The position numbers and the translations under genes are program-made. Positions 7,296 to 14,570 of a stretch of DNA of 17,946 bases are shown one piece after another. Source of the DNA: Holophaga sp. (lineage in GTDB: Bacteria; Acidobacteriota; Holophagae; Holophagales; Holophagaceae); NCBI GenBank assembly GCA_031292735.1, contig JARLGP010000087.1, positions 1-17,946 of the forward strand, in the 5' to 3' direction. The notes under the pieces were generated by a model, which did not search any database, was not told the origin of the DNA, and saw nothing but the letters and a program-made list of their open reading frames with translations. Each line of letters starts with the position of its first letter. Position 1 is the stretch's first letter.

Positions 7296-7676
7296 CCCCA
7301 ATACCGTCCAATCAACAGGAACCCCTATTCAGAGACTCCGCGTTCCTGATGGCGTCAGTGTCGCCATGGCCCGCCACCCTCTAAGCCGTTGTGATGGAAT
7401 AACCCTTCCCGTTTCGCGCGGTCCCTTATGCCGGGGCTGTACCAAAATGTTCAAGTAATTTTTGCGCAACGGCTTATTCCGTAACGGCCACTAACCGCGA
7501 ACCGGGGGCTTTCGCCAGCTTTTCGTTGGTGATTTTTTTGGGGCAGACAAATTAAAAATGTTATGTCAATATTTGAAATTCATTTCGGACCACCCATTGC
7601 TCTCTGCAGAGAGCGGCTTCCCAGGAGGCCGACCGTGGTGGCTCCGTGGCAAACGGAAATAATCAGGAGCCATGGA
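7296..7676 (+). other. 380-base intergenic leader upstream of the secreted-protein genes
   Basis: No protein gene is supported here. The first part is GC-rich and contains a 6-bp hairpin ATGGCG/CGCCAT (7349-7354 and 7362-7367) with no T-run, so it is a weak candidate terminator for the glycosyltransferase gene. From about 7440 the DNA becomes AT-rich, with a T-run at 7533-7539 and an A/T stretch at about 7548-7580 that probably holds the promoter of the next gene; no clear -35/-10 pair stands out. The last 80 bases contain a chain of inverted repeats, listed separately. I compared it by eye with the conserved cores of cyclic-di-GMP-I and cobalamin riboswitches and found no match. Confidence 0.5.
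7599..7672 (+). promoter_or_regulatory. Structured 5' leader that can hide the ribosome-binding site
   Basis: Three inverted repeats follow one another. First is a perfect 16-base palindrome GCTCTCTG/CAGAGAGC (7599-7614). Next is a hairpin GGCTTC../..GAGGCC (7615-7630, with one G-T pair). Third is a 7-bp stem TGGCTCC (7639-7645) against GGAGCCA (7666-7672). The 3' arm of the last contains most of the AGGAG Shine-Dalgarno sequence (7665-7669) of the gene starting at 7677. A smaller CCGT/ACGG hairpin (7644-7647 and 7653-7656) competes with it. This suggests translational control, by an unknown ligand, protein or temperature. The pairing is seen; regulation is inference. The palindrome could alternatively be an operator. 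Confidence 0.45.
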
Positions 7677-8312
7677 ATGTTCAAGGATGCCTTTGGTCCG
7701 CCCGGCCACATTAAAACTAATTCATCACAAAGCCCGTTTGCCAAGGCGCGCCGGATTTGGGTTGCCCTGGGTCTGGTCGGATTCGTGGGTGCCATGGGCT
7801 GCATCCAGCAGTCCGGCACCGGCACCCCCTCCGGATTCACCCTTGCCGCGAGTCCCAATGGGCTGCAGATTCCCGCCGGCGGCAGCGGCTATGCCCAGGT
7901 TGCCGCCACTCGGACCGGCGGCTTCACCGGCGCCATCACCCTGGCTCTTGCCAACCTGCCCGTAGGAGTGGTCGCCAGCGGATCGATTCCGGCCGGTGCC
8001 GCCTCAGGGCGGTTGACCGTCGTGGTGGATGGCAGCGTCGGCAGCCAGTCCCTGGGCACTCTTGCGCTGCTGGGGCAGTGCGGAACGCTGCAAAGCAGCA
8101 CCGGGTTCTCCCTGACGGTGGCTGCGGCACTCCCGGTTTCGACCTTGCCCACGGCCCAGGTCCATGCACCGGGCGGTGCCCAGAGCGGCGGAGCCTGGAG
8201 GAATACCGGCATGGCCATGGAGCCGGTGGCTCATAGCCCGGCCAGCAACAGTTCGGGGACCATCCAGAACCGGCCTGGCTTCCTGCCTGATCCGTCACCC
8301 AGTGCGCCCTGA
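7677..8312 (+). CDS. Probable lipoprotein with an Ig-like repeat domain
   Basis: Exported protein of 211 aa. The ATG at 7677 has AGGAG 7 bases upstream (7665-7669); the frame is open further up to 7563, but without a ribosome-binding site. A long polar N-region (1-26) precedes a hydrophobic segment '[16 protein letters not shown]'. Cys42 may be a lipobox Cys, although 'GAMGC' lacks the usual Leu at -3. Residues about 50-150 look like one copy of a bacterial Ig-like repeat ('[17 protein letters not shown]', then '[20 protein letters not shown]'), a type common in multi-copy secreted proteins. The tail from about 160 is Pro/Ser/Gly-rich and probably disordered. The collagen-like gene follows after 44 bases, so the two likely form an operon. 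No function can be assigned. Confidence 0.75.
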   Translation: MFKDAFGPPGHIKTNSSQSPFAKARRIWVALGLVGFVGAMGCIQQSGTGTPSGFTLAASPNGLQIPAGGSGYAQVAATRTGGFTGAITLALANLPVGVVASGSIPAGAASGRLTVVVDGSVGSQSLGTLALLGQCGTLQSSTGFSLTVAAALPVSTLPTAQVHAPGGAQSGGAWRNTGMAMEPVAHSPASNSSGTIQNRPGFLPDPSPSAP

Positions 8313-8356
8313 TTTTCCCGGTTTTTCCATTGCCCACCCTTGCGAGGTCCCTGCCC

Positions 8357-9430
8357 ATGCGTTCATGCCTGCTTGCCCCAATCACAGCCGCGCTCCTCGG
8401 GCTTTTCACCCTTGCCGGGGCAGAACCCGCCACCGCTGGCGCGCTGCCTGCTCCGGAGATCCCCTACCAGGGGCGATTGCTGGAAAACACCCTGCCGGCC
8501 ACGGGGACCCACCAATTCCAGTTCCAGATCCTGGACAGTTCCGCCAATGAGCTGTGGAATTCCGGCTCCCTCGCCGTTTCGGTGGACAGCGGGCTCTATG
8601 CGGTGACCCTTGGGGACGGCACCATGACCGCCATCCCTGCCGCAGTCCTGGGTCAGGCCAACCTGAGCCTGCAGGTCACCGTGGACGGCCAGGCCCTCAG
8701 TCCGAACGAGGCCCTGGTGCCGGGCCTGCAGGCCCGTTCCGCCTTCGAACTGAGCGGATCGTTCTCGGGGGATCTGGGCGGGACCCAGTATGCCACCGTC
8801 CTCCAGAACCTCCAGGGTATGCCCCTGGACCTGACCAGCACCGCCCCCATCACCGGCCAGGCCCTGGTGTTCAACGGTGCCAGGTGGGTGCCTGGCACCG
8901 TGAGCAGCAGTGCCACCGGGGCCACTGGCGCGACTGGCGCGACTGGTCCGGCCGGAGCGGCTGGCGCCACTGGCGCGGCCGGTCCCATGGGTCCCATGGG
9001 GCCCGTGGGGCCCACGGGAGCGACCGGCGTGACCGGTCCGGCCGGACCGACCGGGGCCACAGGAGCGACTGGCGCGACCGGAGCCCCGGGCGGCAGCACC
9101 AAGGTTCTCCAGATCGTCCCGATCACCGGCTCCCCCTTCACCATCAATGCCGATACAGACGTCTTCATCATCGATTGCAATGCCGGCGGCTATGGCGGTG
9201 AAACGATCACCCTGCCCACCGCTCCCGCGGATGGCAAAGTGGTTCTCATCATCCATGCCAACTATTCCGTGGGCGCAGCCTGGACGCTGAACACTTCCGG
9301 TTCCAACAATGCCATGAAATACGCTCTGGCTAACGTCACCGGCGCCCTGACCACCTACGGCGGAACCGCCCTCAACAAGATGGGCATGGTCTACAATGCT
9401 GCCGCGCAGATGTGGTACGAGTGCCAGTGA
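8357..9430 (+). CDS. Secreted collagen-like protein (Gly-X-Y repeats)
   Basis: Exported 357-aa protein. I chose the ATG at 8357, with GAGG 9 bases upstream, because a good signal peptide follows ('[22 protein letters not shown]'); a TTG at 8330 would add nine residues. The N-terminal domain (about 35-140) has the '[20 protein letters not shown]' and '[20 protein letters not shown]' pattern seen before collagen-like or tail-fibre-like regions of other bacterial surface proteins. Nineteen uninterrupted Gly-X-Y triplets follow, mainly GAT, GPA, GPM and GPT, which predict a triple helix. A compact C-terminal domain of about 110 residues ('[22 protein letters not shown]') could be the trimerisation head. 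Without hydroxyproline, Thr- and Pro-rich triplets stabilise such helices in bacteria. A surface or filament role is likely but not proven. It converges with cysS, leaving 16 bases. Confidence 0.88.
   Translation: MRSCLLAPITAALLGLFTLAGAEPATAGALPAPEIPYQGRLLENTLPATGTHQFQFQILDSSANELWNSGSLAVSVDSGLYAVTLGDGTMTAIPAAVLGQANLSLQVTVDGQALSPNEALVPGLQARSAFELSGSFSGDLGGTQYATVLQNLQGMPLDLTSTAPITGQALVFNGARWVPGTVSSSATGATGATGATGPAGAAGATGAAGPMGPMGPVGPTGATGVTGPAGPTGATGATGATGAPGGSTKVLQIVPITGSPFTINADTDVFIIDCNAGGYGGETITLPTAPADGKVVLIIHANYSVGAAWTLNTSGSNNAMKYALANVTGALTTYGGTALNKMGMVYNAAAQMWYECQ
8918..9088 (+). repeat. Collagen-like Gly-X-Y coding repeat, 19 triplets
   Basis: Every third codon is Gly through 57 codons with no interruption. 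At the DNA level the 5' part is near-perfect 9-base units (ACT-GGC-GCG repeated, about 8924-8941) and the middle has two GGT-CCC-ATG units (8984-9001). Such arrays can gain or lose whole triplets by slippage without a frameshift, so length may vary between strains. Confidence 0.9.
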
Positions 9431-9446
9431 AGGGCAGGCGGGAGGC

Positions 9447-10898
9447 TCAGGCCCGGCGCCAGCTCACGGTGCCGTCCTTGCGGTCCTCCAGCACGATGCC
9501 CATGGCCTTGAGCTGGTCGCGCACCCGGTCGGCCTCGGCCCAGTTCCTGGCCGCCTTGGCGGCCTTGCGCTGCTCGATCAGGGCTTCCACCTCCGCGTCG
9601 GCCTGGGCCTCCTCGTGGGGCCAGCAGGCGAAGATGGCGTCGGTCTCGTCCAGGAACGCCAGCGCCGCGTCGCGCTCCTCCCGGGTGAGCGCCACCCGGT
9701 CGTCCTGGCCGTTGAGGTCGGTGATGAGGGTGAACAGGGTGGCCAGGGCCTCGGGGGTGTTCAGGTCGTCGCCCAGGGCGGTCCAGAACGCCTGCCGGGC
9801 CTCCTGGATGCGCTGGCTGGGATCCAGCGTCTCCTTCCATTCGCCCTGGCCGCTGAGCTGGCCGTCCCCCTCCATGCGCTTGCGGAACAGCCGGATCCGC
9901 TTCAGGGCGTTCTCGGCGGCCTTGAGCCCGTCGAAGGAGAAGTTCAACACCTTGCGGTAGTGGTTGCTCTGGATGGTGAAGCGGAACGCCTTCGGGTCGA
10001 AGCCCTTGGCCTGGAGGTCGCGCAGGGTGTAGAAGTTGCCGGCGCTCTTGGACATCTTCACCCCGTCCACCAGCAGGAATTCGCCGTGCACCCAGCTGTT
10101 CACCCAGGGGTGGCCCAGGCAGCCCTCGCTCTGGGCGATCTCGTTCTCGTGGTGGGGGAAGATCAGGTCCACGCCGCCGCTGTGGATGTCCATGCGCTCG
10201 CCCAGCAGGGTGATGCCCATGGCCGAGCATTCGATGTGCCAGCCCGGCCGGCCGTGGCCCCAGGGGCTGTCCCACCAGGGCTCACCGGGCTTGGCCGCCT
10301 TCCACAGCACGAAATCCTGCATGGAGTCGCGCTCGTACTCGTCGGCGTCCACCGACACGCCCGCCTTCATGCCGTCCCGGTCCAGCCGGGCCAGACGCCC
10401 GTACTGGGGCAGGCCGGCGATGCGGTAGTACACGCTGCCCTCCCGGGAATAGGCCAGGCCGCGGGTTTCCAGCTTCTGGATCAGGCCGATCATCTGCGGG
10501 ATGTATTCGGTGGCTTTGGGCGTGTAGGTGGGCGGCATGATGCCCAGGTGCGCCAGATCCTCCAGGAAGGCCGCGGTGTAGCGGTCGGTGAGGGCCTTCA
10601 TGGCCGCGTGCCGCTCCGGGTTGCCGGTCTCGGGGGGCAGGCCGGCCTGGGAATCCCGGATGATCTTGTCCTCCACGTCGGTGATGTTCATGCAGTGCCG
10701 CACCTGGTAGCCGGCCGCCAGGAAGGTGCGCTTGAGCAGATCCTGGAACAGGTAGGTCTTCAGGTTGCCGATGTGGGCGAAGTTGTACACCGTCGGGCCG
10801 CAGGTGTAGAGCGAGATCACGCCCGGCACGATGGGAACCACCGGGTCCACCGAACGGGTGAGGGTATTGAACAGGGAGATGGGGCGCAAAGGGGTCAT
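9447..10898 (-). CDS. cysS: Cysteinyl-tRNA synthetase
   Basis: Class I aminoacyl-tRNA synthetase that charges tRNA-Cys in the cytoplasm, using ATP. From the ATG at 10898 it has 483 aa, close to the usual 460-490. The HIGH-type signature is 'HIGN' (42-45) and the second signature is 'KMSKS' (281-285). The zinc ligands that recognise the Cys thiol are all present: C33 ('CGPT'), C224 ('WHIEC'), H249 and E253 ('HHENE'). The frame is open upstream of 10898, but family homology begins at 'MTPLRPISLFNTLT'. The ribosome-binding site is weak (only TAGGG directly before the ATG). It lies 29 bases after the thioesterase gene on the same strand, so co-transcription is likely, though the functions are unrelated. 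No clear terminator is seen in the 16 bases separating it from the convergent collagen-like gene. Confidence 0.97.
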   Translation of the reverse strand: MTPLRPISLFNTLTRSVDPVVPIVPGVISLYTCGPTVYNFAHIGNLKTYLFQDLLKRTFLAAGYQVRHCMNITDVEDKIIRDSQAGLPPETGNPERHAAMKALTDRYTAAFLEDLAHLGIMPPTYTPKATEYIPQMIGLIQKLETRGLAYSREGSVYYRIAGLPQYGRLARLDRDGMKAGVSVDADEYERDSMQDFVLWKAAKPGEPWWDSPWGHGRPGWHIECSAMGITLLGERMDIHSGGVDLIFPHHENEIAQSEGCLGHPWVNSWVHGEFLLVDGVKMSKSAGNFYTLRDLQAKGFDPKAFRFTIQSNHYRKVLNFSFDGLKAAENALKRIRLFRKRMEGDGQLSGQGEWKETLDPSQRIQEARQAFWTALGDDLNTPEALATLFTLITDLNGQDDRVALTREERDAALAFLDETDAIFACWPHEEAQADAEVEALIEQRKAAKAARNWAEADRVRDQLKAMGIVLEDRKDGTVSWRRA

Positions 10899-10927
10899 CC
10901 CTAAAGCTAAACACCAAACCGGCCCGG

Positions 10928-11329
10928 TTACAAAGCGTTGTTCACTACCGCCAGCATGGCCTCCGGGAGGGTGCGGTTGTGCCCGTCGCGGCCCATGACC
11001 ACGTGGACGGTCTCGCCCTCGGCCAGGCGCACCTCGCCCCGGGTCACCGCGTAGCCGAACACGATCTTCCGGCGTCCCGCCTCCTTCACCCAGGTGCGCA
11101 CCTCCACCTGCTCGTCGTAGTGGGCGGGCGCCCGGCACTTCACCCGCAGTTCGGCCACGGCGATGAACACGCCCTGGGCCTCCCATTCCGAGTAGCCCTG
11201 GCCCAGTTCCCGCAAAAGGTCGGAACGGCCCAGTTCCATCCACACCGGATACACCGCGTGGTGGACGATGCCCATGGCATCGGTTTCTGCGTAACGCACC
11301 CGGATGGTTGTTTTACTGGATATGGCCAT
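10928..11329 (-). CDS. YbgC/FadM-type acyl-CoA thioesterase (4HBT hotdog fold)
   Basis: Hotdog-fold thioesterase of 133 aa, the usual family length, which hydrolyses acyl-CoA thioesters in the cytoplasm. The N-terminal signature 'RVRYAETDAMGIVHHAVYP' carries the catalytic Asp (D17), as in YbgC and 4-hydroxybenzoyl-CoA thioesterases. I used the ATG at 11329; a start at 11377 would add 16 residues that precede the conserved first strand. In many bacteria YbgC lies with the Tol-Pal genes, but here its partner is cysS, so the substrate cannot be inferred from context. It is divergent from the thioredoxin-fold gene at 11486. Confidence 0.9.
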   Translation of the reverse strand: MAISSKTTIRVRYAETDAMGIVHHAVYPVWMELGRSDLLRELGQGYSEWEAQGVFIAVAELRVKCRAPAHYDEQVEVRTWVKEAGRRKIVFGYAVTRGEVRLAEGETVHVVMGRDGHNRTLPEAMLAVVNNAL

Positions 11330-11418
11330 GGCACCGCCCAAGGTTCCATGGTGGATCGTTCCGGCCGCCCCATCCAAGCACTTTCTGGGACCGGGCGGTC
11401 CTCGGCGCCCCGGCCGGA

Positions 11419-11447
11419 TTGTCCTGAGTCTCGATCTCCGCTACACT
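11419..11447 (+). promoter_or_regulatory. Sigma70-type promoter for the exported thioredoxin-fold gene
   Basis: TTGTCC (11419-11424) and TACACT (11442-11447) are separated by exactly 17 bases. Each matches four of six consensus bases. The start codon follows 38 bases later, with AGGAG at 11475-11479. It is the best-looking promoter in the window and points away from the divergent thioesterase gene. Confidence 0.6.
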
Positions 11448-11485
11448 CGGGGCCGGGATCCAGAGCGTCCCCGTAGGAGCAAACC

Positions 11486-11896
11486 ATGAAAACCCTCGCC
11501 GTCCTGCTGTTGGTCGCCGGCACCCTCGCCGCCGCTCCCGATGTGCGCTGGGAGACCAGCCTCCCGGCGGCCCAGATGCGGGCCAAGGCGGAACACAAGC
11601 TGATCTTCCTGGATGTCTATACCGGCTGGTGCTACTGGTGCAAGAAACTGCAGCAGGAGACCTTCCCCAGCGCGGACGGACGGGCGGCCCTGGCCCGGAT
11701 GGTGCCGCTGCGGATCGAGACCGAGGATGAGAAGTACAAGCCGACCAAGGATAATGAATTCGAGAGGCGGTTCAACATCGAAGGCTTCCCCACCATGCTC
11801 ATCCTGAACGCGGAGGGCAAGGAGGTGGCGCGGGAGCCCGGCTACCTGCCGCCCCAGCAGTTCGCGGCCTGGATCGGCAAGGTGGCGAAGAACTAG
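11486..11896 (+). CDS. Exported thioredoxin-fold protein with WCYWC motif
   Basis: Small (136 aa) secreted or periplasmic thioredoxin-like protein. The signal peptide is about residues 1-17 ('MKTLAVLLLVAGTLAAA'). The redox motif is C49-Y-W-C52 in 'TGWCYWCKK', as in the thioredoxin_7/DsbD C-terminal type, and the cis-Pro is P102 ('GFPTMLIL'). It probably reduces or exchanges disulfides of exported proteins; a chaperone or cytochrome c maturation role is also possible. The start has AGGAG 6 bases upstream. It looks monocistronic: a good promoter lies before it and a strong terminator starts one base past its stop. The next genes encode exported proteins, one with several Cys, but no link is proven. 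Confidence 0.88.
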   Translation: MKTLAVLLLVAGTLAAAPDVRWETSLPAAQMRAKAEHKLIFLDVYTGWCYWCKKLQQETFPSADGRAALARMVPLRIETEDEKYKPTKDNEFERRFNIEGFPTMLILNAEGKEVAREPGYLPPQQFAAWIGKVAKN

Positions 11897-11897
11897 C

Positions 11898-11945
11898 CGA
11901 TCCCGTGTCCGGTGTTGTGCCCCGGAGCGGGATCGTTTAGTTTAT
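11898..11945 (+). terminator. Intrinsic terminator after the thioredoxin-fold gene
   Basis: CGATCCCG (11898-11905) pairs perfectly with CGGGATCG (11928-11935), and inside the loop TCCGG (11908-11912) pairs with CCGGA (11922-11926), giving a stacked hairpin. The T-rich tail TTTAGTTTATT follows. It separates this gene from the barrel genes. Confidence 0.8.
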
Positions 11946-12049
11946 TCCATAAGGCAGCCTCCGCTCGTGCCTCGGCGGCGCCTTCCACCCGGGCCAGCGT
12001 GCCTGCGCCTGGATGCCCTTCCCGTCGAAGGGCCATTCAAGGAGGTTTC

Positions 12050-12826
12050 ATGCGCTTTCCCCTGGCCTGCCTTGTTCTGCTCACTGCCCTGCCGGCCCTG
12101 GCCCAGGGCGTGGAGCGCCACTTCTACCTGGATGCCCACCGGTTCACCCCCACCCTCTCCGGGCACTTCCAGAAGGTCTCCGGCAGCAGCCCCATCGATG
12201 TGGACGTTCAGGACGATCTGGCCCTGGCCAAGGACAAGACCCGCATCGGGTTCGGCCTGGGCTACGAGGGCCCCCGGTTCGGCCTGGAACTGTCCCGGGA
12301 CGAGCAGGACTACGCCGGCCGCAACACCGTTGCCCGGGCCGTCACCATCAACGGCCAGACCTTCGGCGCCCGGACCCTGGTCACCTCCAGGCTCAAGGCC
12401 ACCAACAACACCCTGAACTGGACCATCCGCGCCATCCGGTGGCCGCAGTTCTGGCTGGGGGTGGACCTGGGCGCCCGGGCCACCCAGGTGCAGATCGACG
12501 CCACCGGGATCGATTCGTCCACCAGCCTCACCGCCTCCACCGACTACAAGTCCACCTTGCCGGAACCCCAACTGGGGCCCGCCCTGGGCTTCCAGGGCTG
12601 GAACGGACGCCTGGTGGGCCGGGCCTCCTACCACCTGCTGGCGTACAAGGGCGCCACCTACTCCCACACCAGCGCCGATCTGCGGGTGTTCCCGATCTCC
12701 TGGCTGGGGGTCATGGTGTTCGCCGACGCCGAGCGGCTGCGGGTGCCCAAGGGCTCCATCAAGAGCGACCTGGATGTCACCATGGATCGCAGCGGCACCG
12801 GCCTGGGGTTGGTGGCGCGTTTCTAG
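12050..12826 (+). CDS. Outer-membrane beta-barrel protein, paralogue 1
   Basis: Predicted outer-membrane barrel of 258 aa; no named family recognised. The ATG at 12050 has a strong AAGGAGG (12039-12045) and is followed by a signal peptide, 'MRFPLACLVLLTALPALAQG', cleaved near ALA-QG. The open frame up to 11912 is not needed. The mature part alternates short hydrophobic and polar stretches, with many aromatic residues and Gly, as in barrel strands ('GFGLGYEGPRFGLEL', 'WPQFWLGVDLGARAT', 'GRLVGRASYHLLAYKGATY'). It ends in Arg-Phe ('GLGLVARF'), the C-terminal aromatic read by the BAM complex. It is clearly paralogous to the gene at 13803: the last 60 residues are mostly identical ('FPISWLG', 'GSIKSDLD', 'MDRSGTGLGLVARF'). 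Transported substrate or ligand is unknown. Confidence 0.82.
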   Translation: MRFPLACLVLLTALPALAQGVERHFYLDAHRFTPTLSGHFQKVSGSSPIDVDVQDDLALAKDKTRIGFGLGYEGPRFGLELSRDEQDYAGRNTVARAVTINGQTFGARTLVTSRLKATNNTLNWTIRAIRWPQFWLGVDLGARATQVQIDATGIDSSTSLTASTDYKSTLPEPQLGPALGFQGWNGRLVGRASYHLLAYKGATYSHTSADLRVFPISWLGVMVFADAERLRVPKGSIKSDLDVTMDRSGTGLGLVARF

Positions 12827-12835
12827 GGACCTCGC

Positions 12836-12866
12836 AAAAATAATCTGCTCTTTTCAGATTATTTTT
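12836..12866. terminator. AT-rich perfect hairpin, possible bidirectional terminator
   Basis: AAAAATAATCTG (12836-12847) and CAGATTATTTTT (12855-12866) form a perfect 12-bp stem with a 7-base loop CTCTTTT. It lies 9 bases past the stop of the first barrel gene. The T-run is inside the stem rather than after a GC-rich stem, so it is not canonical. It may act as a terminator or as an mRNA 3'-end stabiliser. Confidence 0.5.
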
Positions 12867-12895
12867 CGCAATGGCTTAAAAGGGCGAAAAGGGTA

Positions 12896-12926
12896 TTGTG
12901 CGGCTCCAATAAAGCATTAATGTAAT
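12896..12926 (+). promoter_or_regulatory. Possible promoter for the 12978 gene
   Basis: A TTGTGC (12896-12901) is followed by the AT-rich AATAAAGCATTAATGTAAT. The best -10 candidate is TAATGT at 12918-12923, with a 16-base spacer. It is one of the few AT-rich places in this GC-rich stretch and follows a hairpin, so a promoter is reasonable, but the match is weak. Confidence 0.3.
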
Positions 12927-12943
12927 ACCGTGCCGCCATCCTT

Positions 12944-12971
12944 CCTCCCCCCCGGGGAGTTTCCCCGGAGG
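12944..12971 (+). promoter_or_regulatory. Alternative hairpins over the ribosome-binding site
   Basis: Two hairpins exclude each other: CTCCCC/GGGGAG (12945-12950 and 12954-12959), and CCGGGGA/TCCCCGG (12952-12958 and 12962-12968). The second includes the first GG of the GGAGG Shine-Dalgarno (12967-12971) of the gene at 12978, and CCTCC at 12944-12948 could also pair with that GGAGG directly. Translation initiation may therefore be switched or damped. It may also be a simple by-product of G/C runs. Confidence 0.4.
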
Positions 12972-12977
12972 TCTGCC

Positions 12978-13793
12978 ATGAAGATCGGCCTCGCCATGGG
13001 TTCGCTGGGGATCCTCGGGATTCTCGCCCTGGCCGATTGCGCGGGCACGTCCGGCAGCGTTTCGGTTTCCGGCACCGACCCCGCCTCCCTGCGCGCCGCC
13101 CCGGCGGGGACCTCGATCTTCGTCTTCATGGACCTGGAAGGGATCCGTCCGGACCAACTGCAAAACGCCGTTCCGGCCAACCTGCCCGAATGCGTCCAGG
13201 CCGAAGCGGCCGGCGGCACCACCACCTTCAGCTACAACCAGTGCAAGGCCGCCAACAGCGGCGTCCTCACCGGGACGACCGCGGTCACCGGTCCCACGGC
13301 GGGTACCGGCGGCACCCAGACCTACACCCAGACCTTCAACCTGACCGTCACCACCACCCTGCCCGGCAACGCCACCCAGGTCTGGACCTACACCGGCAGC
13401 CAGCTGGTCACCTTCAACGGCGCCGTCGCCAGGGTGTCCCTGGCCAACCCCGCCGCGCCCATCCGGGCGGTCTTCACCGACCGCGCCACCCCGGCCAACA
13501 ACCGGACCTATGCCTTCACGCCCAGCCTCACCGAGAACACCGGCGACGCCACCCGGCTCACCATGTCCGGCGGCTACACCCTGGCGGGGGACAACGGGGA
13601 CACCATCACCGGCACCATTTCGGCCGGGAACCCGCTGGTCTGGATTCCCACCGCCTGCAAATACCCCAGTTCGGGGGCGCTCACCCTCAACCTGGTGGGC
13701 AACGCGGGGACCGACCAGACCACCGCATCCTTCGCTTCCGGCTGCGGCAACCTGAACGTGGGCGGCGCCACCGTCGCCCTGGGCGGATCCTGA
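12978..13793 (+). CDS. Exported Thr/Gly-rich protein of unknown function, possible lipoprotein
   Basis: Not recognised. It has 271 aa from the ATG at 12978, which has GGAGG (12967-12971) 6 bases upstream. The N-terminus 'MKIGLAMGSLGILGILALADC' is an export signal. Cys21 could be lipidated, but Asp at -1 is unlike a normal lipobox, so it may instead be cleaved by signal peptidase I. The mature part is rich in Thr, Gly, Asn and Ala and strand-like, as in extracellular beta-structures. After Cys21 it has four Cys (C72, C89, C227, C256), enough for two disulfides, one of which could close the short C72-C89 loop. It lies between two paralogous barrel genes, with 9 bases to the second, so the products probably act together at the outer membrane (inference). 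Confidence 0.75.
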   Translation: MKIGLAMGSLGILGILALADCAGTSGSVSVSGTDPASLRAAPAGTSIFVFMDLEGIRPDQLQNAVPANLPECVQAEAAGGTTTFSYNQCKAANSGVLTGTTAVTGPTAGTGGTQTYTQTFNLTVTTTLPGNATQVWTYTGSQLVTFNGAVARVSLANPAAPIRAVFTDRATPANNRTYAFTPSLTENTGDATRLTMSGGYTLAGDNGDTITGTISAGNPLVWIPTACKYPSSGALTLNLVGNAGTDQTTASFASGCGNLNVGGATVALGGS

Positions 13794-13802
13794 GGAGGTT
13801 CC

Positions 13803-14570
13803 ATGCGCAAGGCCCTGGTTCTGCTGATCGCCCTTCCGGCCTGCGCCCAGGGGGTGGACCGCTTCTGGTACGTGGATGTGCACCGTTTCGCCCCGGACCT
13901 GAGCGGGCACTTCCGGGGGGTCTCCGACGGCAGTCCGATCAGCGTGGATTTCCGCAACGACCTGGCCTTGTCCCGGGACCAGTCCAAGCCCGGCGCCTCG
14001 CTGGAATACCAGGGGACGCGGTTCGGGCTGGAGCTGTCCGGCGACGTGCAGACCTACGCCGGCAGCAACCTGGTCCCGGCCAACATCACCATTGAAGGCC
14101 AGACCTACCGGGCCAACACCCTGGTCACCTCCAGCGTCCGGGCCACCAACTGGAATTTCAACGGCACCGTCCGCTACCTCACCTGGCCCCAGTTCTGGCT
14201 GGGGGCCGACCTGGGCGTCCGCTACACCACCCTGGAACTGCAGGCCAGCGGCGCCAACGGCTTTTCCGGCGCCACCGCGACGGCGAGCTACCGGGCCAAC
14301 CTGCCCATTCCCCAGGTGGGCCCCTCCCTGGGCTTCAGCGCCGCCGGGGGCCGCCTGGTGGGCCGGGGCATGGTCCACCTGCTCACCTACAAGGGCGCCA
14401 CCTACAACCACCTGGGCGTCGATCTGCGCTACTTCCCCATCTCCTGGCTGGGGATCCGGGTGTTCGGCGACGCCGAGCGGTTCCGGGTTCCGGACGGATC
14501 CATCAAGAGCGACCTGGACATCACCCTGGACCGCACCGGAACCGGCTTCGGGATCGTGGCGCGGTTTTAG
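13803..14570 (+). CDS. Outer-membrane beta-barrel protein, paralogue 2
   Basis: Predicted outer-membrane barrel of 255 aa, paralogous over its whole length to the gene at 12050 (shared 'DLSGHF/TLSGHF', 'RFGLELS', 'WPQFWLG.DLG', 'GRLVGRG', 'YKGATY', 'FPISWLG', 'GSIKSDLD', 'ARF' end). The signal peptide is 'MRKALVLLIALPACAQG', with the same AQGV cleavage context as its sister. The start has GAGGAGG directly before it and lies 9 bases after the stop of the 12978 gene, so translation is probably coupled. It ends in Arg-Phe, a BAM-type C-terminal signal. Its stop codon shares bases with the stop of the convergent third barrel gene. The pair arose by duplication, and the middle gene either was caught between the copies or was inserted later. 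Confidence 0.82.
   Translation: MRKALVLLIALPACAQGVDRFWYVDVHRFAPDLSGHFRGVSDGSPISVDFRNDLALSRDQSKPGASLEYQGTRFGLELSGDVQTYAGSNLVPANITIEGQTYRANTLVTSSVRATNWNFNGTVRYLTWPQFWLGADLGVRYTTLELQASGANGFSGATATASYRANLPIPQVGPSLGFSAAGGRLVGRGMVHLLTYKGATYNHLGVDLRYFPISWLGIRVFGDAERFRVPDGSIKSDLDITLDRTGTGFGIVARF

Noticed and set aside
7599..7672. Cyclic-di-GMP-I or cobalamin riboswitch
   Set aside because: The paired leader suggested one, but the conserved cores of these classes are not present by eye.
7563..7676. N-terminal extension of the Ig-like lipoprotein gene
   Set aside because: It lacks a ribosome-binding site and covers the structured leader; the ATG at 7677 has AGGAG at good spacing and puts the signal segment near the N-terminus.
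8918..9088. CRISPR array or satellite repeat
   Set aside because: The periodicity is of codons (Gly-X-Y) in an open frame with a signal peptide; there are no spacers.
12876..14411. Long minus-strand open frame across the middle exported protein and the second barrel
   Set aside because: Gly/Val-rich antisense shadow; the plus strand has signal peptides, ribosome-binding sites and paralogy.
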